Notes: generated by a model not told the origin, from the sequence alone. 64,000 bases of DNA from Leminorella richardii (GCF_900478135.1 NZ_LS483470.1:248001-312000); one strand, 5' to 3'; positions 8,002-17,886 are shown, counted from the stretch's first letter. Translations and numbers: made by a program.

Positions 8002-10302
8002 TTATTTTGACGTCGTTTTTGATGTCGCTTTTTTACCCTTTAGCCGGGCAATGTCTTTATCTAACGCGCCGGGAACTTTCTTGTTGGCGATCTCATAGTA
8101 GGAGAGTGCCTTTTTCACGCTTTTCTGTACGCCGATCCCTTTCTCATACATGATGCCTAAAACAATCAGCGCATTGACGTTGCTGGATTCTGCGGCTCGG
8201 CCAAACCACTCAAGAGACTTTTGAATATCAGGAGCTGGTGCTTCGTCGTTCGCCCCGCAGGAAGTATTGAAGATCTGCGAGCAGGCATCAGTTGGCAGAT
8301 AAAGAAGAGCCGCTCTGTACTGCGCGTCGTTATTTCCCAGTTCGGCAGCTTTCAAGACGTTCTCACGATACTGCTCTTTTGAGCGTGGAATGGCTTTGCC
8401 TTCACTGTCTTTCTGGGGGGAATAGAGGTAAATGAATGCCTCAACAATGTTTTGTTCAGCGGCCTTTTTCATCCAGATATTGGCATTCTCGAAGTCTTTA
8501 CAAGAATCATAGTACTTCCCTAACAAAACCTGTGCGCTGGCGTCTCCCTGTTCTGCTCTGTTTCGGGTTTCATCCGGCTGCCGCAGAGTGTGGTAGCCAC
8601 ATCCGATGATGATAAGTTTGCCGTCTTGATAAATTTTAGTGGCAGGTTGACCGTCTATATACCGGCTTGCCGCTCGATCGTTTTCATTCCAGCTTTCAGA
8701 CGTTAGCTTGCCGCTGTCTTTGTCATACACTTTTGTAAGGACGAGCGCCGTATTTTCCGCTTTTACTGTGGACTCCTGAACAAGGTGCCCTGTTTTCGGA
8801 TCCCACATTTTGCGGTTACCATCGGGAGTTCCCTCTTTATAGGATGTTTCGCTAATGCGTTTACCTGTTTCTGCATCCCATTCTTTAACAACGCCGTCAA
8901 TTTTGTCTGCTTTATAGGGTGTTTCCTGAATCAGCTGGCCTGTGCTTTCATCCCAGCGTTTAGCAATACCGTCCTGCTCACCGTTTTTGTACGAATCGCT
9001 GTGAATCGGCTTTCCTTTGTCTGTCCAGGTTTTATCAAATACTACTTCACCGTGCTGATAGCGAATATGGGCGACCAGTTCACCGTTTTTGGCCCATGTT
9101 TTGTAGTCTCCGTCTTTTTTCCCACTGTCGTCCCACTGTTCCTGATATTCTTTATTGCCATTAGCAAACCAGCTCTGGCGAGAAGCTTGGCGGCCTTTGA
9201 CGAATGTCTCTTTAGACGTTAAGACGCCATCTTTATTGTATCTTTCGCGAACACCGTCTTCTTTACCTTCACTGTCATAGCGAAAAACGTATTTCAGTGT
9301 ACCAGTGTCGTAATAGGTTTTAGATTCTCCAATCGTGTGGCCATTAGCATAAGTTTCCTCACGCTCTATTTTCCCATTTGGAAAATAGTCAACGTATTTA
9401 CCGTCATACTTACCGTTTAAATAGCTGTGTTCACGCGTTGGATTACCGTTTTCATCATAGTGATTACACGCCCCATCGGCGTGTTGACCGTGGATAAACT
9501 CACTTTTACTTTCCACGGTTCCATTGCTGTTATAGCTGATAAACGTGCCGTGAATTTTACCGTCAACGTAAACAAAGTGTTGCTTCAATTGACCGGATTC
9601 ATACCAGTAGTTTGCTTCGCCAGAGAGTATACCCTCGCGGTCATAGAAGACTTTGGACGATGTTTTTCCTGAGCGATAATACGAAACATAGTTAGAAATA
9701 AATTTTTGATCGCTAAAGTTTTTATCTGAAGTGAAGGTTTCAAACGCTTTGATTTTACTTTTATTTTCTGGCTCATCTACGCTATTGGCATACCATCCGG
9801 TAATTTTCCAGAGCTTCTCTTTTTTATCATAGGGAAATGGTTTTTCAATAAAGAGCGCCGCACTCTTTTTATTTGTTGGCTGTAATTGATTATCAAGCCA
9901 AATCACGTTGTCATTAGTAAGGTATTTAGCTGGGCAAATACCTTTCTTACAGGGTCGAATGCGTGTAATGAGATCTGTTGCTTTAGAGTCACAGGGCGTT
10001 GTCGTAATGAGAAAATAGGCATCGTTTTTAGCCTGCCCGACTATTTCTTTCAAAAAGCGCTGGTACTTCTCCAGATCCATGCCCAGCGACCGTTCGTTGA
10101 CTGAAGCCTGAGATTTGCCACAGGAGGACTGGGTAGCAAAGTGGAAGCGTTCGGCGCGTATAAGCTGTTGCTTGGCGTCTAAAGCCGTTTTGTTTACCTG
10201 GATGCGCTCTATCTGTGAAATAAACGTCGTTGATGTAGGTTTAGCGGCATAGCTATTTGCCGTGAGTAACATTAATACAGCCGTAAGTAGCTTGATTTTC
10301 AT
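8002..10302 (-). CDS. Exported MORN-repeat (YwqK-like) and Sel1-repeat protein
   Basis: This 766-residue protein has an N-terminal signal peptide (hydrophobic stretch ending NSYA-AKP, about residue 19), so it is exported to the periplasm or beyond. Residues ~40-200 form a poorly recognised region with several Cys. Residues ~220-530 hold about a dozen degenerate 20-24-residue units of the form G.(w/y)Y..GqL......yvnGk.dG, the MORN_2 / YwqK pattern. The C-terminus (~590-750) contains Sel1-like helical repeats (AEQGDASAQVLLGKYY, ALIVLGIMYEKGIGVQKS). Both repeat types usually mediate protein-protein interaction; some YwqK proteins are labelled antitoxins, but no toxin is adjacent. It sits between bioH and feoC and is monocistronic. 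The function is unknown. Confidence 0.8.
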   Translation of the reverse strand: MKIKLLTAVLMLLTANSYAAKPTSTTFISQIERIQVNKTALDAKQQLIRAERFHFATQSSCGKSQASVNERSLGMDLEKYQRFLKEIVGQAKNDAYFLITTTPCDSKATDLITRIRPCKKGICPAKYLTNDNVIWLDNQLQPTNKKSAALFIEKPFPYDKKEKLWKITGWYANSVDEPENKSKIKAFETFTSDKNFSDQKFISNYVSYYRSGKTSSKVFYDREGILSGEANYWYESGQLKQHFVYVDGKIHGTFISYNSNGTVESKSEFIHGQHADGACNHYDENGNPTREHSYLNGKYDGKYVDYFPNGKIEREETYANGHTIGESKTYYDTGTLKYVFRYDSEGKEDGVRERYNKDGVLTSKETFVKGRQASRQSWFANGNKEYQEQWDDSGKKDGDYKTWAKNGELVAHIRYQHGEVVFDKTWTDKGKPIHSDSYKNGEQDGIAKRWDESTGQLIQETPYKADKIDGVVKEWDAETGKRISETSYKEGTPDGNRKMWDPKTGHLVQESTVKAENTALVLTKVYDKDSGKLTSESWNENDRAASRYIDGQPATKIYQDGKLIIIGCGYHTLRQPDETRNRAEQGDASAQVLLGKYYDSCKDFENANIWMKKAAEQNIVEAFIYLYSPQKDSEGKAIPRSKEQYRENVLKAAELGNNDAQYRAALLYLPTDACSQIFNTSCGANDEAPAPDIQKSLEWFGRAAESSNVNALIVLGIMYEKGIGVQKSVKKALSYYEIANKKVPGALDKDIARLKGKKATSKTTSK

Positions 10303-10448
10303 TCCTGACTTCCCTTTTATTTTTATTGAAACTATATCCTTGGAAATAATTTCAAAATTATATATTGAGGCATGGTAGGACGTACAGCATGTTTATGCTT
10401 TAAGAAAGAGAAGGAATTTTGCGGAATTGAAGAAAAGTTTTTAACTCG

Positions 10449-10697
10449 TTAAGCCGACAGGCTGCGCTTGATGCGGTAGCTTTCAGTGGCGCACGCCTTA
10501 CCCTCTGGGCAGTTCTTACAGGCACCGATAGTGCAGTGTTCATCCACTTCGACGCGTTCAATTTGCCCCATGGTTTCGAGCTGCTTGAGCATCGCCTGCA
10601 TCAGCGCCGGTGGCTGATTAAACTGTCGGCTAAGCTGATGCAGTTCGGCGATGCCGTGCAGAGCGACGGCATCCCGGATGGCGATAAGGCTGGCCAC
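10449..10697 (-). CDS. feoC: Ferrous iron transport regulator FeoC
   Basis: This small 82-residue winged-helix protein has the FeoC Cys cluster near the C-terminus (CTIGACKNCPEGKAC). The family binds an oxygen-sensitive Fe-S cluster and is thought to protect FeoB from FtsH proteolysis in some bacteria. It is the last gene of feoABC; its start codon overlaps the end of feoB by one base, implying translational coupling. Confidence 0.92.
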   Translation of the reverse strand: MASLIAIRDAVALHGIAELHQLSRQFNQPPALMQAMLKQLETMGQIERVEVDEHCTIGACKNCPEGKACATESYRIKRSLSA

Positions 10698-13012
10698 TAG
10701 TGGCAGTGCCCTGCCTTGTTGTCGCAGCAGGACTGCGGCGTTTTGATGGGCACGCGCATCATGGCGCGATCCCGCAGGCGGTACAGCGCATAGATAAGCA
10801 CAGCGTTGAACGCAACGATCAGCGCGATAGTGACGGTACTCTGAGTGGGGTGGGCGCTGAAGTTGGCTACCTGATAGAAGCCTGCCGCTAGGCTGTACGC
10901 AACGTCTAGCCCCCAGAAGATGGAGAACATCATCCAGCCTTTGCTGCTTTCACGTGCGATAGCGCCCATTACGGAGACGCAGGGGATATAGAGTAGGACG
11001 AAAATCAGATAGCTGTAGGCGGCCGAAATACTGCCGAATTTGCTGCTCATCACGCCCATGGATGTGCCTTCCATTTCCCCGTCGCCCTTGCTGGCTTCGA
11101 TAGGGTTACTCAGCGCGCTTAAGGAGAAGGTTTCCTTCAGGCTGTCCCAGGTTTCGGTGACGGCGCCTTCCAGCTCGGTCAAAAGGTTGAAGTTCTCATA
11201 GTCAAACGGTTCGCTGGTGATGTGCTCTGCGGTATACAGCGTGTTGAGCGTACCTACCACCACTTCTTTTGCCATCGCCCCGGTAATCAGACCAACTGTC
11301 GCCTGCCAGTTGTCTTCGCTGACGCCCATTGGCTTAAGCAGAGGGGTAATGACCCGGCTGGTGGAGGCCAGCGCCGAATCGTTGATATTGTTGACCGGCT
11401 TACCGGAGAAGGAGAAGCTGTTCAGCCCGCCAATCAGCACGCTGGCGATAATGATGACCGTTCCTGCGCGCAGCACGAACCCTTTCAGGCGCTGCCAGGT
11501 TTGCAGCAGCAGGCTTTTAATGTGGGGAACGTGGTAGACCGGCAGTTCCATAATAAACGGCGTTGCTTCGCCGCGCATGATGGTGTACTTGAGCATCAGC
11601 CCAGTCAGGATGGCAACGGTAATGCCTAAAATGTAGAGGGAGAAGACAATCAGCGCGCCGTCTTTGCCAAAGAACGCCGCAGAGAAGACCGCAAAAATAG
11701 CCAGCCGGGCGCCGCAGGACATAAAGGGCGCCATCAGGATGGTCATTATACGCTCGCGAGGAGCGTCAAGCGTGCGAGCACCCATTACGGAGGGCACGTT
11801 GCAGCCAAAGCCGACGATAAGCGGCACGAACGATTTGCCGGGGAGCCCTAAAGCGTACATCAGCTTGTCCATGACAAACGCCGCTCGGGCCATGTAGCCG
11901 GAGTCCTCCAAAAAGGCCAAAAACAGGTACATCAGGCCGATTTGAGGAACCAGCGGCAGAACGGTATTGATACCGCCACCAATGCCCTGAGCGAGAAATA
12001 TCGTCAGCCAATCCGGGAAGCTGAGGGTGTGACCAAGCCACTGAATGCCGGAAATAAAGATAGCGGAAGATCCAACGTCAAACAGCGGCTGTAGCGCGCC
12101 GCCGATATTGATGGCTAGCACAAACATCAGATACATAACGAACAGGAAGATCGGTAGCCCCAGCCAGCGGTTGAGGACGACTTTGTCCAACTGTTGAGTT
12201 AGCCTGCTCGGCGTGGCCTGGCTGAGATTATGAACGTCATGGCAGACTTCAGCGATCGCCTGATAGCGGGTATCGGCAATAATAAGTCCAGGATCCTCTT
12301 GGAACTGCCTTTGCAGGGCGTCACTTGCTTCAGGCAGAAGTGACTCTGCTTCCCCCGCCAGCGAGCGGCTATAGATATCCCCTTCCAGCATTTGTAGCGC
12401 CAGCCAGCGCTTTTCCTGAGCAGAAAGCCTATCCGGCATTCTTTCCGCCAGACGTGCGGCCTGTACTTCAACCTCTTCTGGGTAACTGGTTAGGGAAGCG
12501 TGGCGATTGGGCTGGCGTAAGTCGATAGCTTCTTTTAGCTCTTTTAAGCCACGGCCTCTCGTTGAAACTAGGGGGATCACCGGGCAGCCAAGTTTGTCGG
12601 ACAGGGCGTTAATATCGATGTCGATATGCTGATTGCGGGCAATATCGAGCATGTTTAGCGCAACGATACAGGGAATGCCCAGCTCAAGAATTTGCAGGGT
12701 TAGATAGAGGCTGCGCTCAAGGTTGGAGGCATCAACAACGTTGAGGATCAGATCGGCTTCACCGCTCAGGATATAGTGACAGGCGATTTGCTCGTCAAGA
12801 GAGGCCTGAGCTGAGACAGTGGTCAGAGAATAGGTTCCCGGCAAGTCAACCAGAGAGGCCTGATGTCCTTCGGTTTTAAAATGACCTTCTTTACGCTCAA
12901 CGGTAACGCCGGCCCAGTTTCCTACGCGCTGGCGCGAGCCGGTTAGCTGATTGAACAGCGTGGTTTTACCTGAGTTTGGGTTACCGATTAACCCGATAGT
13001 AAGTTGTTTCAT
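10697..13012 (-). CDS. feoB: Ferrous iron transporter FeoB
   Basis: The 771-residue inner-membrane Fe(II) permease has an N-terminal G domain: G1 GNPNSGKTT (residues ~10-18), G3 DLPG, and G4 NMLD. A GDI-like linker follows, then multiple membrane helices with the duplicated Gate motifs (FLAFLEDSGYMARAAF, GFGCNVPSVMGARTL, IPCVSVMGA). E. coli FeoB is 773 residues. GTP hydrolysis gates uptake of ferrous iron under anoxic or acidic conditions. It is flanked by feoA upstream (64-bp gap) and feoC downstream. Confidence 0.97.
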   Translation of the reverse strand: MKQLTIGLIGNPNSGKTTLFNQLTGSRQRVGNWAGVTVERKEGHFKTEGHQASLVDLPGTYSLTTVSAQASLDEQIACHYILSGEADLILNVVDASNLERSLYLTLQILELGIPCIVALNMLDIARNQHIDIDINALSDKLGCPVIPLVSTRGRGLKELKEAIDLRQPNRHASLTSYPEEVEVQAARLAERMPDRLSAQEKRWLALQMLEGDIYSRSLAGEAESLLPEASDALQRQFQEDPGLIIADTRYQAIAEVCHDVHNLSQATPSRLTQQLDKVVLNRWLGLPIFLFVMYLMFVLAINIGGALQPLFDVGSSAIFISGIQWLGHTLSFPDWLTIFLAQGIGGGINTVLPLVPQIGLMYLFLAFLEDSGYMARAAFVMDKLMYALGLPGKSFVPLIVGFGCNVPSVMGARTLDAPRERIMTILMAPFMSCGARLAIFAVFSAAFFGKDGALIVFSLYILGITVAILTGLMLKYTIMRGEATPFIMELPVYHVPHIKSLLLQTWQRLKGFVLRAGTVIIIASVLIGGLNSFSFSGKPVNNINDSALASTSRVITPLLKPMGVSEDNWQATVGLITGAMAKEVVVGTLNTLYTAEHITSEPFDYENFNLLTELEGAVTETWDSLKETFSLSALSNPIEASKGDGEMEGTSMGVMSSKFGSISAAYSYLIFVLLYIPCVSVMGAIARESSKGWMMFSIFWGLDVAYSLAAGFYQVANFSAHPTQSTVTIALIVAFNAVLIYALYRLRDRAMMRVPIKTPQSCCDNKAGHCH

Positions 13013-13076
13013 GTGTTAACCAACGGCGAAAAGACGATGATGTTAAATGAGGCCGCAGGGAGCCACGGCCAGAGAC

Positions 13077-13304
13077 TCAGTCCGCAGGGCTGAGCCTGAT
13101 CAAATTCAAATCTTTTCTGCGAAGCATTAAGCAGACTCGCGGGGTTTCTATCTGGATGGGATCGCCTAACGGGGCGATACGGATCACTTTGAACACGGAG
13201 CCAGGGAGCATGCCTAACGAGAGTAGCTTTTGACGATACGCGGGGTTGATGCTTGGCGTAAAACCAACGATTTTGTATGAGTGCTGAGCCTGTAGCGGTG
13301 TCAT
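13077..13304 (-). CDS. feoA: Ferrous iron transport accessory protein FeoA
   Basis: The 75-residue SH3-like protein has the same length as E. coli FeoA and carries typical segments (YKIVGFTPSINPAYRQKLLSLGMLPGSVF and a C-terminal LMLRRKDLNLI). It acts with FeoB at the cytosolic face of the membrane. It is the first gene of feoABC, with a Fur-type box about 145 bases upstream. Confidence 0.95.
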   Translation of the reverse strand: MTPLQAQHSYKIVGFTPSINPAYRQKLLSLGMLPGSVFKVIRIAPLGDPIQIETPRVCLMLRRKDLNLIRLSPAD

Positions 13305-13854
13305 AGCGTATTCTTTAACCTAAACTCATGATTGACGACAATACTCGACTTCACAGAATAAAGTGTGGCAGTAAACGGTAATCCCTCGTCGCTTTCATTA
13401 ATAAACGGCGAAGTTGTACGCGTTTTATACTCACTGCGTTAATGTTAGTAATAATGATTATCGTACACAATGACACACTGTCGGCTAAGCGTAAATAATT
13501 ATTACGCCGTTTGTCTAGCACCATCACGGAAGAAAAATCGGTTGTTAAATCAATGTGAACATATTATTGAGCTAGCGAGCCAGCGCGATTTTGGCGTCAG
13601 AGAATATCTGCGCTAACGAGAGAATGGTGATAGGGGAAAGAGTGCACGTAACTTGCCGAAATACCGCAGTTTTATTTTTAGCAGCCTAAATAAAAAAACA
13701 GGCTTGAAGGGGGGCGTTAATATTCACTTTCCTTGATTATTTTTATATACGGTTGCTGACGTTCCGAAGATGTTAAATAGAAATGGCTCCATATTCTGAT
13801 ATCTATTAAATACAAAATGTAACTAGAAACGTGCAAGAGGAGAGCTGAAGATAG
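13305..13854. other. Long intergenic region carrying the feo promoter
   Basis: About 550 AT-rich bases between feoA and the hairpin that follows tex; no convincing gene on either strand. It holds the Fur box described separately. The length is large for a feo promoter and leaves room for FNR or other sites, but only partial TTGAT matches were seen (near 13732). Confidence 0.55.
13450..13468 (-). promoter_or_regulatory. Fur box upstream of feoABC
   Basis: On the minus strand the sequence around GTACGATAATCATTATT aligns to the 19-base Fur consensus (GATAATGATAATCATTATC) at about 14 positions, including an unbroken TAATCATTAT. The position upstream of feoA fits iron-dependent repression. Confidence 0.65.
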
Positions 13855-13894
13855 CCGCCTCTTTGCCCGAGTTACGGAAAGGACAAAGAGGCGG
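13855..13894 (-). terminator. Hairpin downstream of tex
   Basis: An 11-bp perfect stem (CCGCCTCTTTG / CAAAGAGGCGG) with an 18-base loop lies just after the tex stop codon. There is no T-run on the minus strand, so it may end transcription inefficiently or only protect the mRNA end. Confidence 0.5.
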
Positions 13895-13905
13895 TAAGCA
13901 AAGCA

Positions 13906-16230
13906 CTAGCGCTTTATTTTTCCAAACGCCGCTGCGAGCGCATCGCCCATTGCGCTGTTGTTACTGGTGGAAGCGGCGGGTTTACCGCGTGAACCCTGCG
14001 CCGGGCGCGGCGACTTTTCCCGTTCCGAAGAGGATGTTCTACGACCGCCGCCTTCTCCCGGCTGTTCGTCCAGCCGCATTGACAGCGCGATGCGCTTGCG
14101 GGCCAGATCGACTTCCATCACTTTGACTTTGACGATATCGCCGGTTTTCACCACTTTATGCGGATCCTCGACGTATTTGTCTGCCAGAGAAGAAATGTGA
14201 ACAAGTCCATCTTGATGGACACCGATATCGACAAACGCGCCGAAGTTGGTGACGTTAGTGACGGTGCCTTCCAGAATCATTTCTACTTTCAGGTCGTCAA
14301 GGGTTTCGACACCTTCGGCGAAGCTGGCGGTTTTAAACTCAGGACGTGGGTCGCGCCCGGGCTTTTCCAATTCTTTAAGGATATCGTTAACCGTTGGCAG
14401 CCCTACGCGCTCATCGATAAAGTCGCGGGCGTTTAAGCCCCGCAGCGCGTCCGGGTTACCCATCAGGTCGCGCAGGGTCTTGTGCGTAGCGGTTAGGATC
14501 CGCTCAACGACCGGGTAGCTTTCAGGGTGAACCGTTGAGGCGTCCAGCGGGTTATCGCCGTGGTTAATGCGCAGGAAGCCCGCGCACTGCTCAAAGGCTT
14601 TCGGCCCCAGTCGGCTCACTTTGAGCAGCTGCTCGCGGTTGCTGAACTTGCCGTTAGCGTCCCGCCAGTCAACAACGTTTTGTGCAATAGCGCGGCTTAG
14701 GCCGGCAACGCGGGTCAGCAGCGGTACCGAAGCGGTGTTCAGGTCAACGCCAACGGCGTTTACACAGTCTTCAACAACGGCATCTAGCTTACGCGCCAGC
14801 AGGGTTTGGCTCACGTCGTGCTGGTACTGGCCGACGCCGATAGATTTGGGATCGATTTTCACCAGCTCAGCCAGCGGATCCTGTAGGCGTCGGGCAATGG
14901 ACACCGCACCGCGCAGAGAAACGTCCAGATTCGGGAACTCAGCGGCAGCCAGCTCAGAAGCCGAATAAACCGATGCCCCCGCTTCGCTGACGATCACCTT
15001 CTGGCCTTTAACCTCAGGATACTGGCGCTGAACGTCAAGATAGAAGCGTTCGGTTTCTCTGGACGCGGTACCGTTACCGATAGCTACCAGTTCAACGCCG
15101 TGTTTGATACAGAGCGCTGCCACTGCTGCCGCAGCCTTAGCGGTCTGCCCAGTGTGGGGATAGATGGTGTCAGTCGCTACTAGCTTGCCGGTCGCATCGA
15201 CAACGGCTACCTTCACGCCGGTTCGCAGCCCTGGATCCAGTCCCATCGTGGCGCGCAGGCCTGCGGGTGCGGCCATCATCAGGTCGTGCACGTTGCGGGC
15301 GAAAACGTTAATCGCTTCTTCCTCTGCCTTTTCGCGCAGGTTGCCCATCAGCTCAGTTTCCATGTGCATCAGCACTTTGATGCGCCAAGTCCAGCTGACG
15401 ACGGCTTTACGCCAGCCGTCAGCCGGGGCGTTGTTCAGTCGGAGGTTGAGGTGATCGGCAATGATTTGCTCACAGTGGCTTTCCCGCGGTGGCTCATCGT
15501 GATGAGGATCGGCGTTCAACGACAGGTTTAGAATGCCCTCGTTGCGGCCGCGGAACATCGCCAGCGCGCGGTGAGACGGCGTAGTACTGATGGGTTCCTG
15601 ATGGGCAAAGTAGTCGCGGAACTTCGCGCCTTCTTCCTCTTTGCCCTCTATCACGCGGGAGGTCAGATAGGCGTTTCTCGACAGGTAGTCACGCACTTTT
15701 GCCAGCAGAGTGGCATCTTCTGAGAAGCGCTCCATCAGAATGTAGCGAGCGCCGTCTAGGGCGGCCTTGGTGTCGGCGACGCCTTTCTCTTCGCTGACGT
15801 AGGGCAGAGCGGCCTGTTCGGGATCCTGCTGTGGGTCTTGCCAGAGGCCGTCGGCCAGCGGCTCAAGGCCTGCCTCAATGGCGATTTGTCCGCGCGTTCT
15901 GCGCTTAGGCTTATAGGGCAGGTAGAGATCTTCCAGCTCGGTTTTATTGAGGGTGCTGTTAATCGCCTGACTGAGTTCTGGCGTCAGTTTGCCCTGTTCT
16001 TCAATGGAGCTAAGGATCGTCTGGCGGCGGGCTTCAAGCTCACGCAGATAGACCAGCCGGGTTTCCAGCTGACGGAGCTGGGTATCGTCCAGACCTCCGG
16101 TGACTTCCTTACGGTAGCGGGCGATAAAGGGAACGGTGTTGCCTTCATCCAAAAGGTTAATGGTGGATAAAACCTGTTCGGGCCTGACCTGAAGCTCAGC
16201 GGCAATCGTGTGACTCAATCGATTATTCAT
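13906..16230 (-). CDS. tex: Tex-family transcription/RNA-binding protein (YhgF)
   Basis: The 774-residue cytosolic protein has the Tex architecture: N-terminal helical region, YqgF/RNase H-like domain (MGLDPGLRTGVKVAVVD), tandem helix-hairpin-helix segments (VGVDLNTASVPLLTRVAGL), and a C-terminal S1 RNA-binding domain (LEGTVTNVTNFGAFVDIGVHQDG). A basic, low-complexity tail follows. E. coli YhgF is 773 residues. Related to eukaryotic Spt6, it binds nucleic acid and affects transcription and toxin expression in other bacteria. It is divergent from greB, as in E. coli. Confidence 0.95.
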   Translation of the reverse strand: MNNRLSHTIAAELQVRPEQVLSTINLLDEGNTVPFIARYRKEVTGGLDDTQLRQLETRLVYLRELEARRQTILSSIEEQGKLTPELSQAINSTLNKTELEDLYLPYKPKRRTRGQIAIEAGLEPLADGLWQDPQQDPEQAALPYVSEEKGVADTKAALDGARYILMERFSEDATLLAKVRDYLSRNAYLTSRVIEGKEEEGAKFRDYFAHQEPISTTPSHRALAMFRGRNEGILNLSLNADPHHDEPPRESHCEQIIADHLNLRLNNAPADGWRKAVVSWTWRIKVLMHMETELMGNLREKAEEEAINVFARNVHDLMMAAPAGLRATMGLDPGLRTGVKVAVVDATGKLVATDTIYPHTGQTAKAAAAVAALCIKHGVELVAIGNGTASRETERFYLDVQRQYPEVKGQKVIVSEAGASVYSASELAAAEFPNLDVSLRGAVSIARRLQDPLAELVKIDPKSIGVGQYQHDVSQTLLARKLDAVVEDCVNAVGVDLNTASVPLLTRVAGLSRAIAQNVVDWRDANGKFSNREQLLKVSRLGPKAFEQCAGFLRINHGDNPLDASTVHPESYPVVERILTATHKTLRDLMGNPDALRGLNARDFIDERVGLPTVNDILKELEKPGRDPRPEFKTASFAEGVETLDDLKVEMILEGTVTNVTNFGAFVDIGVHQDGLVHISSLADKYVEDPHKVVKTGDIVKVKVMEVDLARKRIALSMRLDEQPGEGGGRRTSSSEREKSPRPAQGSRGKPAASTSNNSAMGDALAAAFGKIKR

Positions 16231-16538
16231 AAAGCCTGTACGCTGTAGTGTGAAAAAATGAGTCCGTTATACGGATTACTGAGTAAAAATTCCAGATATA
16301 CTCGTCATTCTTCAAGGGGAGGATGCGTTGGTTTTCCCTTTCAGGGGCAGCACCAGCCCTGTTGAGACAAACTATAGGCGTTTTGCTTTATAGTTCGCAT
16401 TATTTAGCGATAAACCGGATGAAAACGGGCTAAATAGCGATAAGATAGACGGAATTTTATGCCTAGCGCTGCGACGCATCGGGTCAATTTTCAAGAGTTA
16501 CGCTACAATTTGAAAGAAATTGTCGCGCAGGGAATCCA
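16231..16538. other. Divergent promoter region between tex and greB
   Basis: 308 bases with no gene. The stretch 16291-16320 (GATATACTCGTCATTCTTCAAG followed by a GC-richer tail) resembles a decayed copy of a dispersed intergenic repeat seen in many Yersinia/Serratia-type genomes, recognised from memory only. Near 16400-16445 the octamer AGCGATAA appears twice on either side of a short spacer. Confidence 0.35.
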
Positions 16539-17054
16539 ATGGCAAAAAGTCATTACATTACGCGTCAGGGCTGGATGGCGCTGGACGCTGAGCTTAAGTA
16601 CCTGTGGCGAGAAGAGCGCCCCAGAGTGACGCAGGCAGTATCAGAGGCCGCTGCGCTCGGCGATCGCTCTGAAAACGCGGAATATATTTACGGTAAGAAG
16701 CGGCTGCGTGAAATCGATCGGCGGGTGCGCTTTTTAACCAAGCGACTGGAAGTGCTGAAGATAGTTGACCCTAGCCCTCAGCAGGAAGGGCGCGTGTTTT
16801 TTGGTGCCTGGGTGAAGGTTGAAAACGAAGATGGCGACGTTAACGTGTTCCGGCTGGTCGGTCCCGACGAGTTTGAGCCGTTTAAAAAGTGGATCTCTAT
16901 TGATTCCCCAGTCGCCCGAGCGCTTCTGGGTAAGAGAGTTGATGATGAAATCAGCGTGGAGACGCCGAGCGGCAGGGCAACTTACTGGATTCTGGATATC
17001 CGCTATCGGCCGTTTGATGACGCCTCGGAAGGCGAGCCGTCTGACAGTAATTGA
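16539..17054 (+). CDS. greB: Transcription elongation factor GreB
   Basis: The 171-residue protein has the GreA/GreB layout: an N-terminal antiparallel coiled coil (residues ~5-75) whose tip carries the acidic GDRSENAEY motif that enters the RNA polymerase secondary channel, and a C-terminal FKBP-like domain. It stimulates cleavage of backtracked RNA. It is slightly longer than E. coli GreB (158) because of an acidic/Ser tail. It lies between tex (divergent) and ompR, as in E. coli. Confidence 0.95.
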   Translation: MAKSHYITRQGWMALDAELKYLWREERPRVTQAVSEAAALGDRSENAEYIYGKKRLREIDRRVRFLTKRLEVLKIVDPSPQQEGRVFFGAWVKVENEDGDVNVFRLVGPDEFEPFKKWISIDSPVARALLGKRVDDEISVETPSGRATYWILDIRYRPFDDASEGEPSDSN

Positions 17055-17166
17055 CGAACTTTATTCTTTGTAACATTTTTTCAGCGTGCGTTATAAAGAT
17101 TGCGGTGTCTCAGCTAACGTATTCATAACGTTAAGCGATTAAGCGAAAAACTATTGGGGTGAAATG

Positions 17167-17886
17167 ATGCAAGAGAATCACAAGATTCTGGTCGTTGATG
17201 ACGACATGCGCTTACGCGGTTTACTGGAGCGCTATCTTACGGAGCAGGGTTTTCAGGTGCGCGGCGTAGCGAATGCCGAGCAAATGGATCGCCTGTTGAC
17301 CCGTGAGTCATTCCATCTGATGGTGCTTGACCTGATGCTGCCGGGGGAAGACGGCCTTTCTATCTGTCGGCGCCTGCGCAGCCAAAGCAACCCTATCCCG
17401 ATCATTATGGTGACGGCGAAGGGAGAAGAAGTGGATCGCATCGTGGGGTTAGAAATTGGCGCCGACGACTATATTCCCAAGCCGTTTAACCCGAGAGAGC
17501 TTTTAGCGCGCATTCGCGCTGTGCTTCGCCGTCAGGCCAGTGAACTGCCCGGCGCGCCGTCTCAGGAAGAGGCGGTGATTGCGTTTGGCAAGTTCAGGCT
17601 GAACCTGGGCACGCGGGAAATGTTTAAGGACGACGAGCCGATGCCGCTGACCAGCGGGGAGTTTGCCGTACTGAAGGCGCTAGTTAGCCACCCGCGTGAA
17701 CCGCTGTCTCGCGATAAGCTGATGAATCTGGCACGAGGCCGTGAGTACAGCGCTATGGAGCGCTCTATTGACGTACAGATCTCTCGCCTGCGCCGCATGG
17801 TGGAAGAGGACGCTGCCCATCCCCGCTATATTCAGACCGTATGGGGGTTAGGCTACGTCTTTGTGCCGGACGGTAGCGCGGCATGA
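17167..17886 (+). CDS. ompR: Two-component response regulator OmpR
   Basis: The 239-residue protein is nearly identical to E. coli OmpR. It has a receiver domain with the acidic pocket (VVDDDMRLR), the phospho-acceptor Asp in VLDLMLPGEDG and the conserved Lys in DDYIPKPFNP. A winged-helix DNA-binding domain follows from about residue 135. It controls porin and other osmoregulated genes after phosphorylation by EnvZ. Two adjacent ATGs exist at 17164 and 17167. The second gives the E. coli length and better spacing from the GGGGTG site. It overlaps envZ by four bases. Confidence 0.97.
   Translation: MQENHKILVVDDDMRLRGLLERYLTEQGFQVRGVANAEQMDRLLTRESFHLMVLDLMLPGEDGLSICRRLRSQSNPIPIIMVTAKGEEVDRIVGLEIGADDYIPKPFNPRELLARIRAVLRRQASELPGAPSQEEAVIAFGKFRLNLGTREMFKDDEPMPLTSGEFAVLKALVSHPREPLSRDKLMNLARGREYSAMERSIDVQISRLRRMVEEDAAHPRYIQTVWGLGYVFVPDGSAA

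Noticed and set aside
8002..10302. Calling the MORN-repeat protein an antitoxin
   Set aside because: The label is applied to some YwqK-like proteins, but no toxin gene is adjacent and the protein is exported with a Sel1 domain.
16291..16330. Insertion sequence remnant before greB
   Set aside because: Only a short resemblance to a dispersed intergenic repeat; no terminal repeats or transposase fragments.
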